Below are positions 24,124 through 32,533 of a DNA stretch of 64,000 bases, one piece after another. The stretch's first letter is position 1. Every line of letters begins with the position of its first letter. The position numbers and the translations under genes are program-made. Source of the DNA: CADEEL01 sp050246475 (GTDB taxonomy: Bacteria > Pseudomonadota > Alphaproteobacteria > Caulobacterales > Aquidulcibacteraceae). The notes under the pieces were generated by a model. That model was not told where the DNA came from, searched no databases, and saw only the letters and a program-made list of their open reading frames with translations. The stretch covers positions 682,001 to 746,000 of the forward strand of contig JBFWVZ010000001.1 of the NCBI GenBank assembly GCA_050246475.1. Direction: 5' to 3'.

Positions 24124-24858
24124 ATGCGGAAGCCCGCCCACGCTCTTTTATTGGCCGCTCCGGCCAAGGTGGAAACGCCGGAAAGGAAAGGCTTTTTCGG
24201 CCTCATCCCGCCCGCGCGCCTGCATGAGGCGATCCCCCAAACGAGCGCCGACGCCCCCCGTGCGGGGTTCCTGCTGGCGGCGCTGGCCAAGACTTTGAAG
24301 GCGCCGGGCGCGCCGCTCCTCTGGGTGCGCGAGGCTGAAGTTGGCGGAGAGGGCGGCGAGCTTTACGCGCCGGGCTTCGCCCAGCTCGGCCTCTCGCTCG
24401 CCGATCTCATCCTCGTCCGCGCCAGAAAGCGCGCCGATGCGCTCTGGGCCGCCGAGCAGGGGCTGAAGCGCGAAGGCGCGCTCACGCTCCTCGAATTGGG
24501 CGCGCGCGGGCGCGACATCGATTTGACTGCCACGCGCCGCTTGGCCCTCGCCGCGGAATCGAACGGCGCGACCGCGCTCATGATGCGCGGCGATCTCGCG
24601 GGCGCCTCCGCGCCGAGCGCTGCCTGGACGCGCTGGTCGATCGCGCGCGCGCCGGCGCGGTGCGCGCACGCCAATGAGATCGGCCCCTTGAGCATGACCG
24701 CCTCGCTCATCCGCGATCGCGGCGGCGCGCATCACGCGCGCTTCTTCCTGGAATGGAGCGAAGATGAGCACGCACTCCGCGCAGAAGCGCTGGGCGGCGA
24801 TCTGGCTGAAGCGTTTGCCGGCGGACCGGCTCGCGCGCCTCGGCTGCGCCGCGCCTGA
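24124..24858 (+). CDS. imuA: ImuA, SOS mutasome accessory protein
   Basis: This 244-residue RecA-like protein is the ImuA of the alphaproteobacterial imuA-imuB-dnaE2 cassette. It has GFFGLIPPARLHEAIPQT near the start, a degenerate ATPase core (LLWVREAEVGG, LILVRARKRADALWAAEQGLK) and RRLALAAESNG. Together with ImuB and DnaE2 it performs error-prone translesion synthesis after damage. No SD is seen because the promoter places +1 at the ATG. Its last 95 bases overlap imuB. Confidence 0.88.
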   Translation: MRKPAHALLLAAPAKVETPERKGFFGLIPPARLHEAIPQTSADAPRAGFLLAALAKTLKAPGAPLLWVREAEVGGEGGELYAPGFAQLGLSLADLILVRARKRADALWAAEQGLKREGALTLLELGARGRDIDLTATRRLALAAESNGATALMMRGDLAGASAPSAAWTRWSIARAPARCAHANEIGPLSMTASLIRDRGGAHHARFFLEWSEDEHALRAEALGGDLAEAFAGGPARAPRLRRA

Positions 24859-26257
24859 CGGCTTGGCGCTTTATGTGCGTGTGGGCAACGCGCACGTCAT
24901 AAGCGCCGTCGATCAAAAAGCCGCGCGCCTGGGCATTCATCCCGGCATGGCGCTCGCCGATGCGCGCGCGCAGCGCCCCGATCTGCGCATCGAGGAAGCC
25001 GCGCCCCACGAAGATGCGCGCGTGCTCGATCGCATCGCTGCCTTCTGTGAGCGCTGGACGCCTTCGGTGGTGCTGGATTCACCCGATGGGATTTTTCTGG
25101 AGATCGCTGGCGCCGCGCACCTTTTCGGCGGCGAAGAGAAGATGCGCGCGCTCATCCGCAAGCGCTTGGGCGAGCATGGCTATGGCGCGCGCGTGGGCGT
25201 CGCGGATACGCCGGGCGCGGCATGGGCGCTCGCGCACTTCTCCAACGATCTGATCGCGCCGGCGGGCGAAAGCGAGAAAGCCTTGGCGCCTTTGCCCATC
25301 GCGGGTCTGCGGCTTGAGCCGCAAGGCGAAGCGCTGCTGAAGCGCTTGGGCCTTTCAACCATCGGCGATCTGATCGCCCGCCCGCGTGCGCCCTTCGCCG
25401 CGCGCGTGGGGGAGCGCGCGCAGCGTCTGCTGGATGAAGCGCTCGGGCGCGCCGAACCCGCGCTCACCTATCGCCGCCCGCCGCCGGAGATTTTCGCAAC
25501 ACGCCAGCTCCTCGAGCCGCTGATGGATGCGGACTCGCTCTTCATCGCTGCGAAAGACGCCGCCGCTGACATCGCGGACTTGGTGGAGCGGCGCGGGCTT
25601 GGCGTGCGCCGCTTGGGGCTGACGCTCTATGCGGTCTCGGGAACGCCGCGCCGCATCGTGATCGGCTTCTCCACGCCCGAGCGCGCGCCGGAGGATTTGG
25701 CGAAACCGTTTCTGGAGCGCCTGCGCGGCGGCGCGGAGAGTTTCAATTTCGAGTTCGGCGTCGAAGCCATCCGTTTGGATGCGCTGGAGACGGCGCGTTA
25801 CGATGCGGATGCGGATCGAACATCGGCGCGCTTGGTCGATGCGCTCGCCGCGCGCTTGGGCGCCGATGCCGTGGAGCGTTTGGCCTGCGCCGATCGCCAC
25901 ACGCCCGAAGCCGCCGAAATCAAGGAAAGCGCGCTCCGCCCGCCCGCCGCGAATGCTGCGCCCGCACGCGCGCCACGCCCGCTGAAGCTCTTCGCGCGCC
26001 CTGAGCTCATCGAAGCGATTGCGCCGATTCCGGATGGCGCGCCGATGCGCTTCCGGTGGCGCCGCGTGCTGCGCGAAGTCGCCCACGCCGAAGGCCCCGA
26101 GCGCATCGCGGGCGAGTGGATGCACAAGGAGGCGCCCACGCGCGATTATTTCCAGATCGAGGATCAAACCGGCGCGCGCTACTGGATCTTTCGCGAAGGT
26201 TTGTACGGGCGCGAGACCAACGCGCCGCGCTGGTTCGTGCATGGGCTCTTCGGATGA
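24764..26257 (+). CDS. imuB: ImuB, non-catalytic Y-family polymerase homologue
   Basis: This 497-residue DinB-like protein lacks the catalytic carboxylates. The N-terminal strand (WAAIWLKRLPADRL) has no DxD, and the usual SxDE is replaced in LDSPDGIFLEIAGA. Thumb and little-finger regions follow (LRRGGAESFNFEFGVEAIRLDA in part). ImuB bridges DnaE2 and ImuA to the beta clamp. The start overlaps imuA by 95 bases with GGAG upstream. The stop overlaps dnaE2 (ATGA). Confidence 0.92.
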   Translation: MSTHSAQKRWAAIWLKRLPADRLARLGCAAPDGLALYVRVGNAHVISAVDQKAARLGIHPGMALADARAQRPDLRIEEAAPHEDARVLDRIAAFCERWTPSVVLDSPDGIFLEIAGAAHLFGGEEKMRALIRKRLGEHGYGARVGVADTPGAAWALAHFSNDLIAPAGESEKALAPLPIAGLRLEPQGEALLKRLGLSTIGDLIARPRAPFAARVGERAQRLLDEALGRAEPALTYRRPPPEIFATRQLLEPLMDADSLFIAAKDAAADIADLVERRGLGVRRLGLTLYAVSGTPRRIVIGFSTPERAPEDLAKPFLERLRGGAESFNFEFGVEAIRLDALETARYDADADRTSARLVDALAARLGADAVERLACADRHTPEAAEIKESALRPPAANAAPARAPRPLKLFARPELIEAIAPIPDGAPMRFRWRRVLREVAHAEGPERIAGEWMHKEAPTRDYFQIEDQTGARYWIFREGLYGRETNAPRWFVHGLFG

Positions 26258-29200
26258 GCGCGTTTGCGGAACTCGCCATCGAGACGAATTTCTCTTTCCT
26301 GCGCGCCGCCTCGCACCCGGAAGAGATCGTCGAGCACGCGAAGGCCTTGGGGCTTGCCGGCATCGGCGTCGCGGACCGGTTGACGTTGGCCGGGATCGTG
26401 CGCGCGCACGTGGCGGCGAAGGAGCACGATGTGCCGCTGATCGTCGGCGCGCGCTTGGCCTTCACCGATGGCGCGCCCGAGATCGCTGCTTACCCGAGGG
26501 ATCGCGCCGCCTATGCGCGCCTCACGCGCTTGCTGACCATCGGCAATCGCCGCGCGCCGAAAGGCGAATGCTGGCTGATGCATGAGGATTTCCTCGCCCA
26601 CGCGGAAGGCCTGCAAGCGATCGTCTTCGCCGAAGATGAAAGCGCCGCGCCGTTTCTTGAAGAGATCAAGCGCGCGGCCGGCGCCGTCTGGCTTGCCGCG
26701 CCGATGCGTTACGACGGCGCCGATGCGCGGCGTTTGCGCATCCTCGCCGCGCTCGCGAAGAAAACCGGCGCGCGCCTCATCGCCACCAGCGCGCCGCTCA
26801 TCCACGCGGCCGAGCGCAAGCCGCTGCTCGATGTCGTCACTTGCATCCGGGAGAAGACGACGCTGGAGGCCGCCGGGCGCCGCCTCGAAGCCAACGCCGA
26901 ACGGCACATGAAAAGCGCCGCCGAAATGGCGCGCCTTTATCGCGCCGCGCCAGACGCGGTGGCGGAGAGCGTGCGCTTCTTCAACGGCGTCGAATTTTCA
27001 CTGGAGCAGCTGCGCTACGAATACCCGACCGAGACCGTTGAAGGATACCCAAGCGCGCAGGAGGCGCTTGAAGCGCTCACCTGGGAAGGCGCGCGCAGGC
27101 GCTATCCGGATGGCGTTCCGGAAAAAGTCAAACAGTCGCTCAAGCGCGAACTCGCCATCGTCGCGGAGCTCAAATACGCGCCTTACTTTCTGACCGTCGC
27201 CGATATCGTCCGCTTCGCGCGCGGCAAGGAGGATAAGGATGGAAACGCGCGCGATCCCATCCTCTGCCAGGGCAGGGGCTCGGCCGCGAACTCCACGATC
27301 TGCTATTGCCTGGGCGTCACCGAGGTCGATCCCGCGATCAACGAGCTTCTGTTCGATCGCTTCATCTCCGCCGAGCGCGGGGAGCCGCCCGATATCGACG
27401 TCGATTTCGAACACGAACGCCGCGAGGACGCGATCCAGTACGTCTATCGGAAATACGGCCGCCACCGCGCGGGGCTGACCGCCAACCTCGTCTGCTATCG
27501 CGGGCGCAGCGCCATCCGCGAAGTCGGCAAGGTGTTCGGCTTTTCCGAGGATCGCATCGCTGCGCTCGCCAAGACGCAGCAATGGTGGTCCGCCGGCGTG
27601 GAAAGCGAGGATCTGAAGCGCTTGGGGCTCGATCTCGCCGATCCCCAGCTCGCCGCGTGCCTCAAGCTCGCGCGCGAATTGCGCGGCTTCCCGCGCCATC
27701 TCTCCCAGCATGTCGGCGGCTTCGTCATCACGCGCGAGCGCCTGGATGATGTCGTGCCCATTCAGAACGCCGCGATGGAGGATCGCACCGTCATCGAATG
27801 GAACAAGGATGACATCGAGGCTTTGGGGATTCTGAAAGTCGATCTCCTGGGCCTGGGCATGCTCACCATGCTCAGGAAAGCGTTCGATATGATCCGCGCC
27901 TGCTACGGCCGCGATCTCGATCTGACGAACGTGCCGAAGGAGGAGCCTGAGATTTACGCCATGCTGCAACGCGCGGATTCGGTGGGCGTGTTTCAGGTGG
28001 AGAGCCGCGCGCAGATGTCGATGCTGCCGCGCTTGCGGCCGGAATGCTTCTACGATCTCGTCATCGAAGTCGCCATCGTGCGCCCAGGCCCCATCCAAGG
28101 CGGGATGGTGCATCCCTATTTGAAGCGCAAGCAGGGGCTTGAGCCCGTCACTTATCCGTCGAAAGCGCTGGAGGCTGTGCTGAAGCGCACCCTAGGCGTG
28201 CCGCTCTTTCAAGAGCAGGCGATGCAGATCGCCATCGTCGGCGCGGGCTTTTCGCCGCCCGAAGCCGATAAGCTCCGCCGTGCGATGGCGACGTTCCGGC
28301 GCGTCGGCACGATCGGCCAGCTCAAAACCAAATTCATCGAAGGCATGGTGGCGAACGGCTACACGCGCGATTTCGCCGAAGCGAGCTTCCGTCAGATCGA
28401 AGGCTTCGGCGAATACGGCTTCCCCGAAAGCCACGCCGCGAGCTTCGCGATCCTCGTTTATGCGTCCTCATGGGTCAAATGTCATTACCCGGACGTTTTC
28501 GCCGCGAGCTTGCTCAACGCTCAGCCCATGGGCTTTTACGCGCCCGCGCAAATCGTCCGGGACGCGGAAGAGCACGGCGTCGAAACCCGCGCGCCGGATG
28601 TCAATCTTTCCGATTGGGATTGCACCATTGAACCCGATGCGCGCTTGAAGCCCATCAATCCGCGCCACGTCTCCATGGCGGAGGATATTTTCACCACGCA
28701 CGCGCTGCGCTTGGGCTTGCGGCAAATCAAGGGCTTGGCGGAAGAGGAGATGAAGTTGCTCATGGCGCGCCGGGGCAGGGGCTACGATTCCGTGCGCGAT
28801 CTCTGGCTGCGCACGGGCCTGCCCGCCGATGCGGTGGAGAAGCTCGCGGATGCGGACGCCTTCCGCTCGATCGGCTTGGATCGCCGCGATGCGCTCTGGG
28901 CGGCGCGGGGCTTGGGCCGCGTCGGCGGACAGGACGATCTCCCGCTCTTCGCGCAAACGCACGATCCCACGCGCGAACCCGATTACGCGCTGCCTTCGAT
29001 GCCGCTCGGCGAACACGTCGTGGAGGATTACCGCACGCTGGGGCTTTCCTTGAAAGCGCACCCGACGTCCTTCCTGCGCAATGCGCTCGCCGCGCGCGGC
29101 GTGACGCGCGCGGAGGATCTCGCGAACGTGCGCGATGGCGTGCGCGTGCGCGTCGCGGGGCTTGTGCTCGTGCGCCAGCGCCCCGGCACGGCGTCCGGCG

Positions 29201-29532
29201 TCATCTTCATGACGCTGGAGGATGACACCCACATCGCCAACATCATCGTCTGGCCCAAAATGTTCGAGCAATTTCGCCCGCAAGTGCTGGGCGCGCGCCT
29301 GGCGCTGGTGGAGGGGCGCCTGCAGAGCGAGCGCGGCGTCATTCACATCATCGCCGAACGCATCGCCGATGAATCCGCGCTGCTCACGCAGCTTTCGCAC
29401 GACGGGCCGGAGGTGGAGGCGCTTGCGCGCGCCGATGAAGTGAAACGCCCCGATCCCGGCTCCTGGCGGGACCGCGATCAACGCGGCGCCCGCGCCATGA
29501 AGGCGATGCCGCAGGGGCGCAACTTCCACTAG
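26254..29532 (+). CDS. dnaE2: Error-prone DNA polymerase III alpha subunit DnaE2
   Basis: This 1092-residue C-family polymerase has an N-terminal PHP domain (ELAIETNFSFLRAASHPEEI, GLAGIGVADRLTLAG), a palm with catalytic PDIDVDFEHERR near residues 378-389, and GRGSAANSTICYCLGVTEVDP just before it. The HVGGFVIT and FGEYGFPESHAASFA helix-hairpin motifs follow, with a C-terminal OB fold (VRVAGLVLVRQRPGTASGV). It is shorter than replicative DnaE and lacks the tau-binding end. It is the mutagenic polymerase of the SOS cassette, co-transcribed with imuAB. Confidence 0.95.
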   Translation: MSAFAELAIETNFSFLRAASHPEEIVEHAKALGLAGIGVADRLTLAGIVRAHVAAKEHDVPLIVGARLAFTDGAPEIAAYPRDRAAYARLTRLLTIGNRRAPKGECWLMHEDFLAHAEGLQAIVFAEDESAAPFLEEIKRAAGAVWLAAPMRYDGADARRLRILAALAKKTGARLIATSAPLIHAAERKPLLDVVTCIREKTTLEAAGRRLEANAERHMKSAAEMARLYRAAPDAVAESVRFFNGVEFSLEQLRYEYPTETVEGYPSAQEALEALTWEGARRRYPDGVPEKVKQSLKRELAIVAELKYAPYFLTVADIVRFARGKEDKDGNARDPILCQGRGSAANSTICYCLGVTEVDPAINELLFDRFISAERGEPPDIDVDFEHERREDAIQYVYRKYGRHRAGLTANLVCYRGRSAIREVGKVFGFSEDRIAALAKTQQWWSAGVESEDLKRLGLDLADPQLAACLKLARELRGFPRHLSQHVGGFVITRERLDDVVPIQNAAMEDRTVIEWNKDDIEALGILKVDLLGLGMLTMLRKAFDMIRACYGRDLDLTNVPKEEPEIYAMLQRADSVGVFQVESRAQMSMLPRLRPECFYDLVIEVAIVRPGPIQGGMVHPYLKRKQGLEPVTYPSKALEAVLKRTLGVPLFQEQAMQIAIVGAGFSPPEADKLRRAMATFRRVGTIGQLKTKFIEGMVANGYTRDFAEASFRQIEGFGEYGFPESHAASFAILVYASSWVKCHYPDVFAASLLNAQPMGFYAPAQIVRDAEEHGVETRAPDVNLSDWDCTIEPDARLKPINPRHVSMAEDIFTTHALRLGLRQIKGLAEEEMKLLMARRGRGYDSVRDLWLRTGLPADAVEKLADADAFRSIGLDRRDALWAARGLGRVGGQDDLPLFAQTHDPTREPDYALPSMPLGEHVVEDYRTLGLSLKAHPTSFLRNALAARGVTRAEDLANVRDGVRVRVAGLVLVRQRPGTASGVIFMTLEDDTHIANIIVWPKMFEQFRPQVLGARLALVEGRLQSERGVIHIIAERIADESALLTQLSHDGPEVEALARADEVKRPDPGSWRDRDQRGARAMKAMPQGRNFH

Positions 29533-29668
29533 GCCGCACGCCGCCGTCTCGCGCAGCGAGGGGTGTTCTCCCGGCCCGCGGCGCAGGCTATGGTCCGCCC
29601 CGCTGAGGGCCGGGCCAAGATCCGGCGGCGGAGGGGTCAAACTCACATGCGGGGCACGATGTTCCATT

Positions 29669-29687
29669 CAGACGGAGGCGCCGTCTG
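29669..29687 (+). promoter_or_regulatory. Hairpin holding the lodA-like ribosome binding site
   Basis: CAGACGG (29669-29675), loop AGGCG, CCGTCTG (29681-29687) is a perfect 7-bp stem ending exactly one base before the ATG at 29688. The SD GGAGG (29674-29678) straddles the stem and loop. Folding would reduce access of the ribosome to the start codon, suggesting translational control. Confidence 0.65.
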
Positions 29688-31499
29688 ATGCGCCGGCGCG
29701 ATTTTATCGGCTACGGCCTCTTTGCGTTGACGGCGCCAGCCTTCGCGCAATCCACCGGACGCGACATCGTCTCCGCCGCGATCCACCCGGCGATGGGCAT
29801 CGCACGCATCGGCAACAGCCCGGACGGCTTCTTTATTGGGCCTGAGATTCCCGGCCGCGCGCCGCGCCCGGAGGGCGGCTATAAGGACGCGCAAGGCCGC
29901 ATGAAGCGCCAAGCCGTGCGCTTCCGCATCTTCGGCTACGACGCGCAGGGCCGCGTGGTGCGCGAGATCACGGCGCAGGAAGCGCAGATCACGTGGACCG
30001 CGGAAGTCGCGAACACGAAATCGGCCTGGTACGAATTCCGCATGCCGCTGGACATTCCGGAGGCGACGCGCACGCGCACCAATCCGCCGCGGCGCAATCC
30101 GGAAATCACCGGCGAGGCGCGCCGGGGGCTTGCGATACGGCCCGGCCCGCGCAGCGTGAGCGGCGCAAACCAGAGCGCGGTGTTCGATCGCGGCCAGTTC
30201 ATGGGCCGGCCCGTGCCGCTCGGCGAAATGCGCACGGACGAAGCGGGGCGGCTTCTCTTCCTCGGCGGGCACGGCCAGTCGACGAGCCCGCGCAACACGC
30301 CGATCAATAATTTCGCCAACAATGACGGCTGGCACGACGACGCCTCGGACGGGCCCGTCGATGCGCGCGTGGTGCTCAACGGGCGCGAGATACCGGTCGA
30401 GGGCGCGTGGGTGTTCTGCGGGCCCCCGGCCTTCGCACCGGGCCTTGAGCCGATGGTGACGCTCTACGATCTCGTCTATGCGGTGTCGGCGCCGGCGCCG
30501 CGCGTGGATCGCAACGCTTCCTTCGCGCGCGAGATTTATCCGATCTTCGAACGCCATGCGCGCCACCAATGGGTGAACGCCGGATTCGCGCGCGATTTCG
30601 GCCACGGCTCGCAGAACGATTTCCTCGCGCCCGCGACGCTTGCGCGCCTGGCCGATCCGAGTGCTGCGAACATGGCGTGGCGCAAGGAAATCTTCCGCCG
30701 CTTCCGCGATCCGATGTATTCCGCGCGCGAGGATCATCGCTGGCCGCCTTATTACGGCGATCAATCGGGCGGCGCGCGCGAGCATCTGGCGCTTCTGCCG
30801 CATCAGCATTTCGCGCTCTCGCGCTGGGCGGAAGGCGATTTCGACGTGGACGTGACGGCGGGCGGGCCGCGCATCGCGGCGAGCCTCGACGAGATTCCGC
30901 TGGGCGAATTGCCAGGCGCGCTCGATCGCGCGGCGATGGATGCGGGCTCGGGCGGGCCGCACCATCCGGGCATCGAGTCGAGCTGGATCATGCGCCAGGC
31001 GTCGCTCTATTCCTCGCCCTTCCGCTTGCGCCGCCGCGCGGGCGCGGAGCGCGATTACGGCGACGAGATCACGCCGGAAATCGCGCTGGGCGACGACGGC
31101 CCGCTGCGCGCGATGGGGCCGGGCGACGTTTCGCGTTGGATGGCGGTGCCGTGGCAGGCAGATTTCATCAATTGCGGATCGGCCTACGATCAGGAATACG
31201 ATCGCTATCTGCCGGCCTATTGGCCGACGCTCTCGCCGAACGATTCCTTCCTGCAGCCGCAATACGAACAGCTGATGGCGGCGGCGACTCCCGCTGCCGC
31301 GCAACAGGCGCTCGCTGTCGAGCACCGCCAGAAATGGTGGCGCGGCTACAACACGGGCCGTCAGGATTCGTTCAACGCCTTCATCGAACGCTGGCATCAG
31401 CTTGGCGTCATCCAGGAGCGCCCCGGCCCCGCGGCGGGGCCCGCGCGCGTCTGGGTCGAAGCGGAGCGCTCTCTGCCAGAGGACGATAAGCCCGAGTGA
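29688..31499 (+). CDS. LodA-like CTQ-dependent amine/amino-acid oxidase
   Basis: This 603-residue protein belongs to the LodA/GoxA family, quinoproteins with a cysteine tryptophylquinone cofactor that oxidise lysine or glycine and release peroxide. Family marks include IHPAMGIARIGNSPDGFFIGPE at about 32-53, described here in part, GGHGQS and WHDDASDGPV. RWMAVPWQADFINCG gives Cys496 and Asp492, the spacing of Cys516 and Asp512 recalled for LodA. The cofactor Trp is probably one of Trp512, Trp550 or Trp551. The start RRRDFIGYGLFALTAPAFA looks like a Tat signal. It is coupled to the LodB-like gene (GTGA). Confidence 0.82.
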   Translation: MRRRDFIGYGLFALTAPAFAQSTGRDIVSAAIHPAMGIARIGNSPDGFFIGPEIPGRAPRPEGGYKDAQGRMKRQAVRFRIFGYDAQGRVVREITAQEAQITWTAEVANTKSAWYEFRMPLDIPEATRTRTNPPRRNPEITGEARRGLAIRPGPRSVSGANQSAVFDRGQFMGRPVPLGEMRTDEAGRLLFLGGHGQSTSPRNTPINNFANNDGWHDDASDGPVDARVVLNGREIPVEGAWVFCGPPAFAPGLEPMVTLYDLVYAVSAPAPRVDRNASFAREIYPIFERHARHQWVNAGFARDFGHGSQNDFLAPATLARLADPSAANMAWRKEIFRRFRDPMYSAREDHRWPPYYGDQSGGAREHLALLPHQHFALSRWAEGDFDVDVTAGGPRIAASLDEIPLGELPGALDRAAMDAGSGGPHHPGIESSWIMRQASLYSSPFRLRRRAGAERDYGDEITPEIALGDDGPLRAMGPGDVSRWMAVPWQADFINCGSAYDQEYDRYLPAYWPTLSPNDSFLQPQYEQLMAAATPAAAQQALAVEHRQKWWRGYNTGRQDSFNAFIERWHQLGVIQERPGPAAGPARVWVEAERSLPEDDKPE

Positions 31500-32479
31500 G
31501 AACGCGCGTCGCCATCGCCGGCGGCGGCCCTGCAGGGGCGGCCGCCGGCATGGCTCTGGCGCGTGCGGGGATCGAAGCGTGCGTCATCGAGCCGGGCGCG
31601 CGCGCGAAGGCGGGCGAGTGCCTTTATCCGCGCGCGATGGCGCTCATCCGGCAGACCGGACTCGTTGATCCGTCCACGGAAGGTCATCGCGCCTCGCCCG
31701 GCATGCGCGTCACGTGGACCGGCCCCGCGGAGGATCGCGATTTCATCGCCCATCCCGAGGGCGCCGGGTGGAATCTCGATCGCGAGAGATTCGAGACAGG
31801 CTTGCGCGCGCGCGCCGAGAGAGAAGGCGTGCGCTGGATCGAAGTGCGCTTAACAGGCGCCACGCGAACGAGCGGCGGATTCGATCTCGTGCTCGATGGC
31901 GCGACGCTTTCGGCGGAAGCCGTGATCGACGCGAGCGGACGCATCGCGTGTTTCGCGCGGCGCATGGGCGCCAAGCGCGTGATCGAGGACCGCTTGATCG
32001 CGGTGCATTCGGTCTACGAGGGCGGCGTGGAGGATCCTCGCTTGTTCGTGGAAAGCGCGGCGGAGGGCTGGTGGTATTCGTGCGGCCTTGCCGATTGCAC
32101 GATCGCCAGTTTTCAAACCCGCGCCGCCGAGCACGCGCCGCTCGATCCGCCGCCGCTCACCGGCGCGCGCATTGCGGGCTTGAAGCGCATCCGCACGCAG
32201 CGCTTCGCGGCGGGCTCCGCGCGGCTGGATCAAATCGCCGGCGACGGCTGGCTCGCGATCGGCGATGCGGCGTGCGCGCACGATCCGCTTTCAGGGCACG
32301 GCATCATGGCCGCGCTTGCGTCAGGTTTCGACGGCGGCGAAGCGATCGCGCAATGGCTTGCCGGAGAGAAGGATGCGCTCGCACGTCACGCCGCGCTGCG
32401 CACGCGCGCCTGGGCCGAATATCGCGAAGGGATCAAGGCGCAATACGCGGCCGCGCGCGCGACCGCGCCGGCCGGATAA
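31496..32479 (+). CDS. LodB-like flavoprotein for CTQ maturation
   Basis: A 327-residue FAD-binding protein with GGGPAG at residues 9-14, a conserved AGECLYPRAMALIRQTGL and a second FAD motif WLAIGDAACAHDPLSGHGI near 250-268. It is of the geranylgeranyl-reductase/halogenase-like flavoprotein group to which LodB and GoxB belong. These proteins are required to form CTQ in their partner. The GTG start overlaps the lodA-like stop, strong support for a paired function. Confidence 0.82.
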   Translation: MRTRVAIAGGGPAGAAAGMALARAGIEACVIEPGARAKAGECLYPRAMALIRQTGLVDPSTEGHRASPGMRVTWTGPAEDRDFIAHPEGAGWNLDRERFETGLRARAEREGVRWIEVRLTGATRTSGGFDLVLDGATLSAEAVIDASGRIACFARRMGAKRVIEDRLIAVHSVYEGGVEDPRLFVESAAEGWWYSCGLADCTIASFQTRAAEHAPLDPPPLTGARIAGLKRIRTQRFAAGSARLDQIAGDGWLAIGDAACAHDPLSGHGIMAALASGFDGGEAIAQWLAGEKDALARHAALRTRAWAEYREGIKAQYAAARATAPAG

Positions 32480-32483
32480 GCAA

Positions 32484-32513
32484 ACGGCGCCGGAGCGTGA
32501 ACCCCGGCGCCGT
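32484..32513. terminator. Bidirectional terminator-like hairpin
   Basis: ACGGCGCCGG (32484-32493) and CCGGCGCCGT (32504-32513) form a perfect 10-bp stem with a 10-base loop between the converging lodB-like and TonB-receptor genes. There is no strong T-run on either side, so termination may be weak or Rho-assisted. Confidence 0.6.
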
Positions 32514-32533
32514 CTGCCTTGCCCGCATTCCCC

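Noticed and set aside
26056..26253. An upstream extension of dnaE2 by 66 codons
   Set aside because: The extension lies wholly inside imuB and is Arg-rich; the ATG at 26254 overlapping the imuB stop starts the PHP domain exactly.
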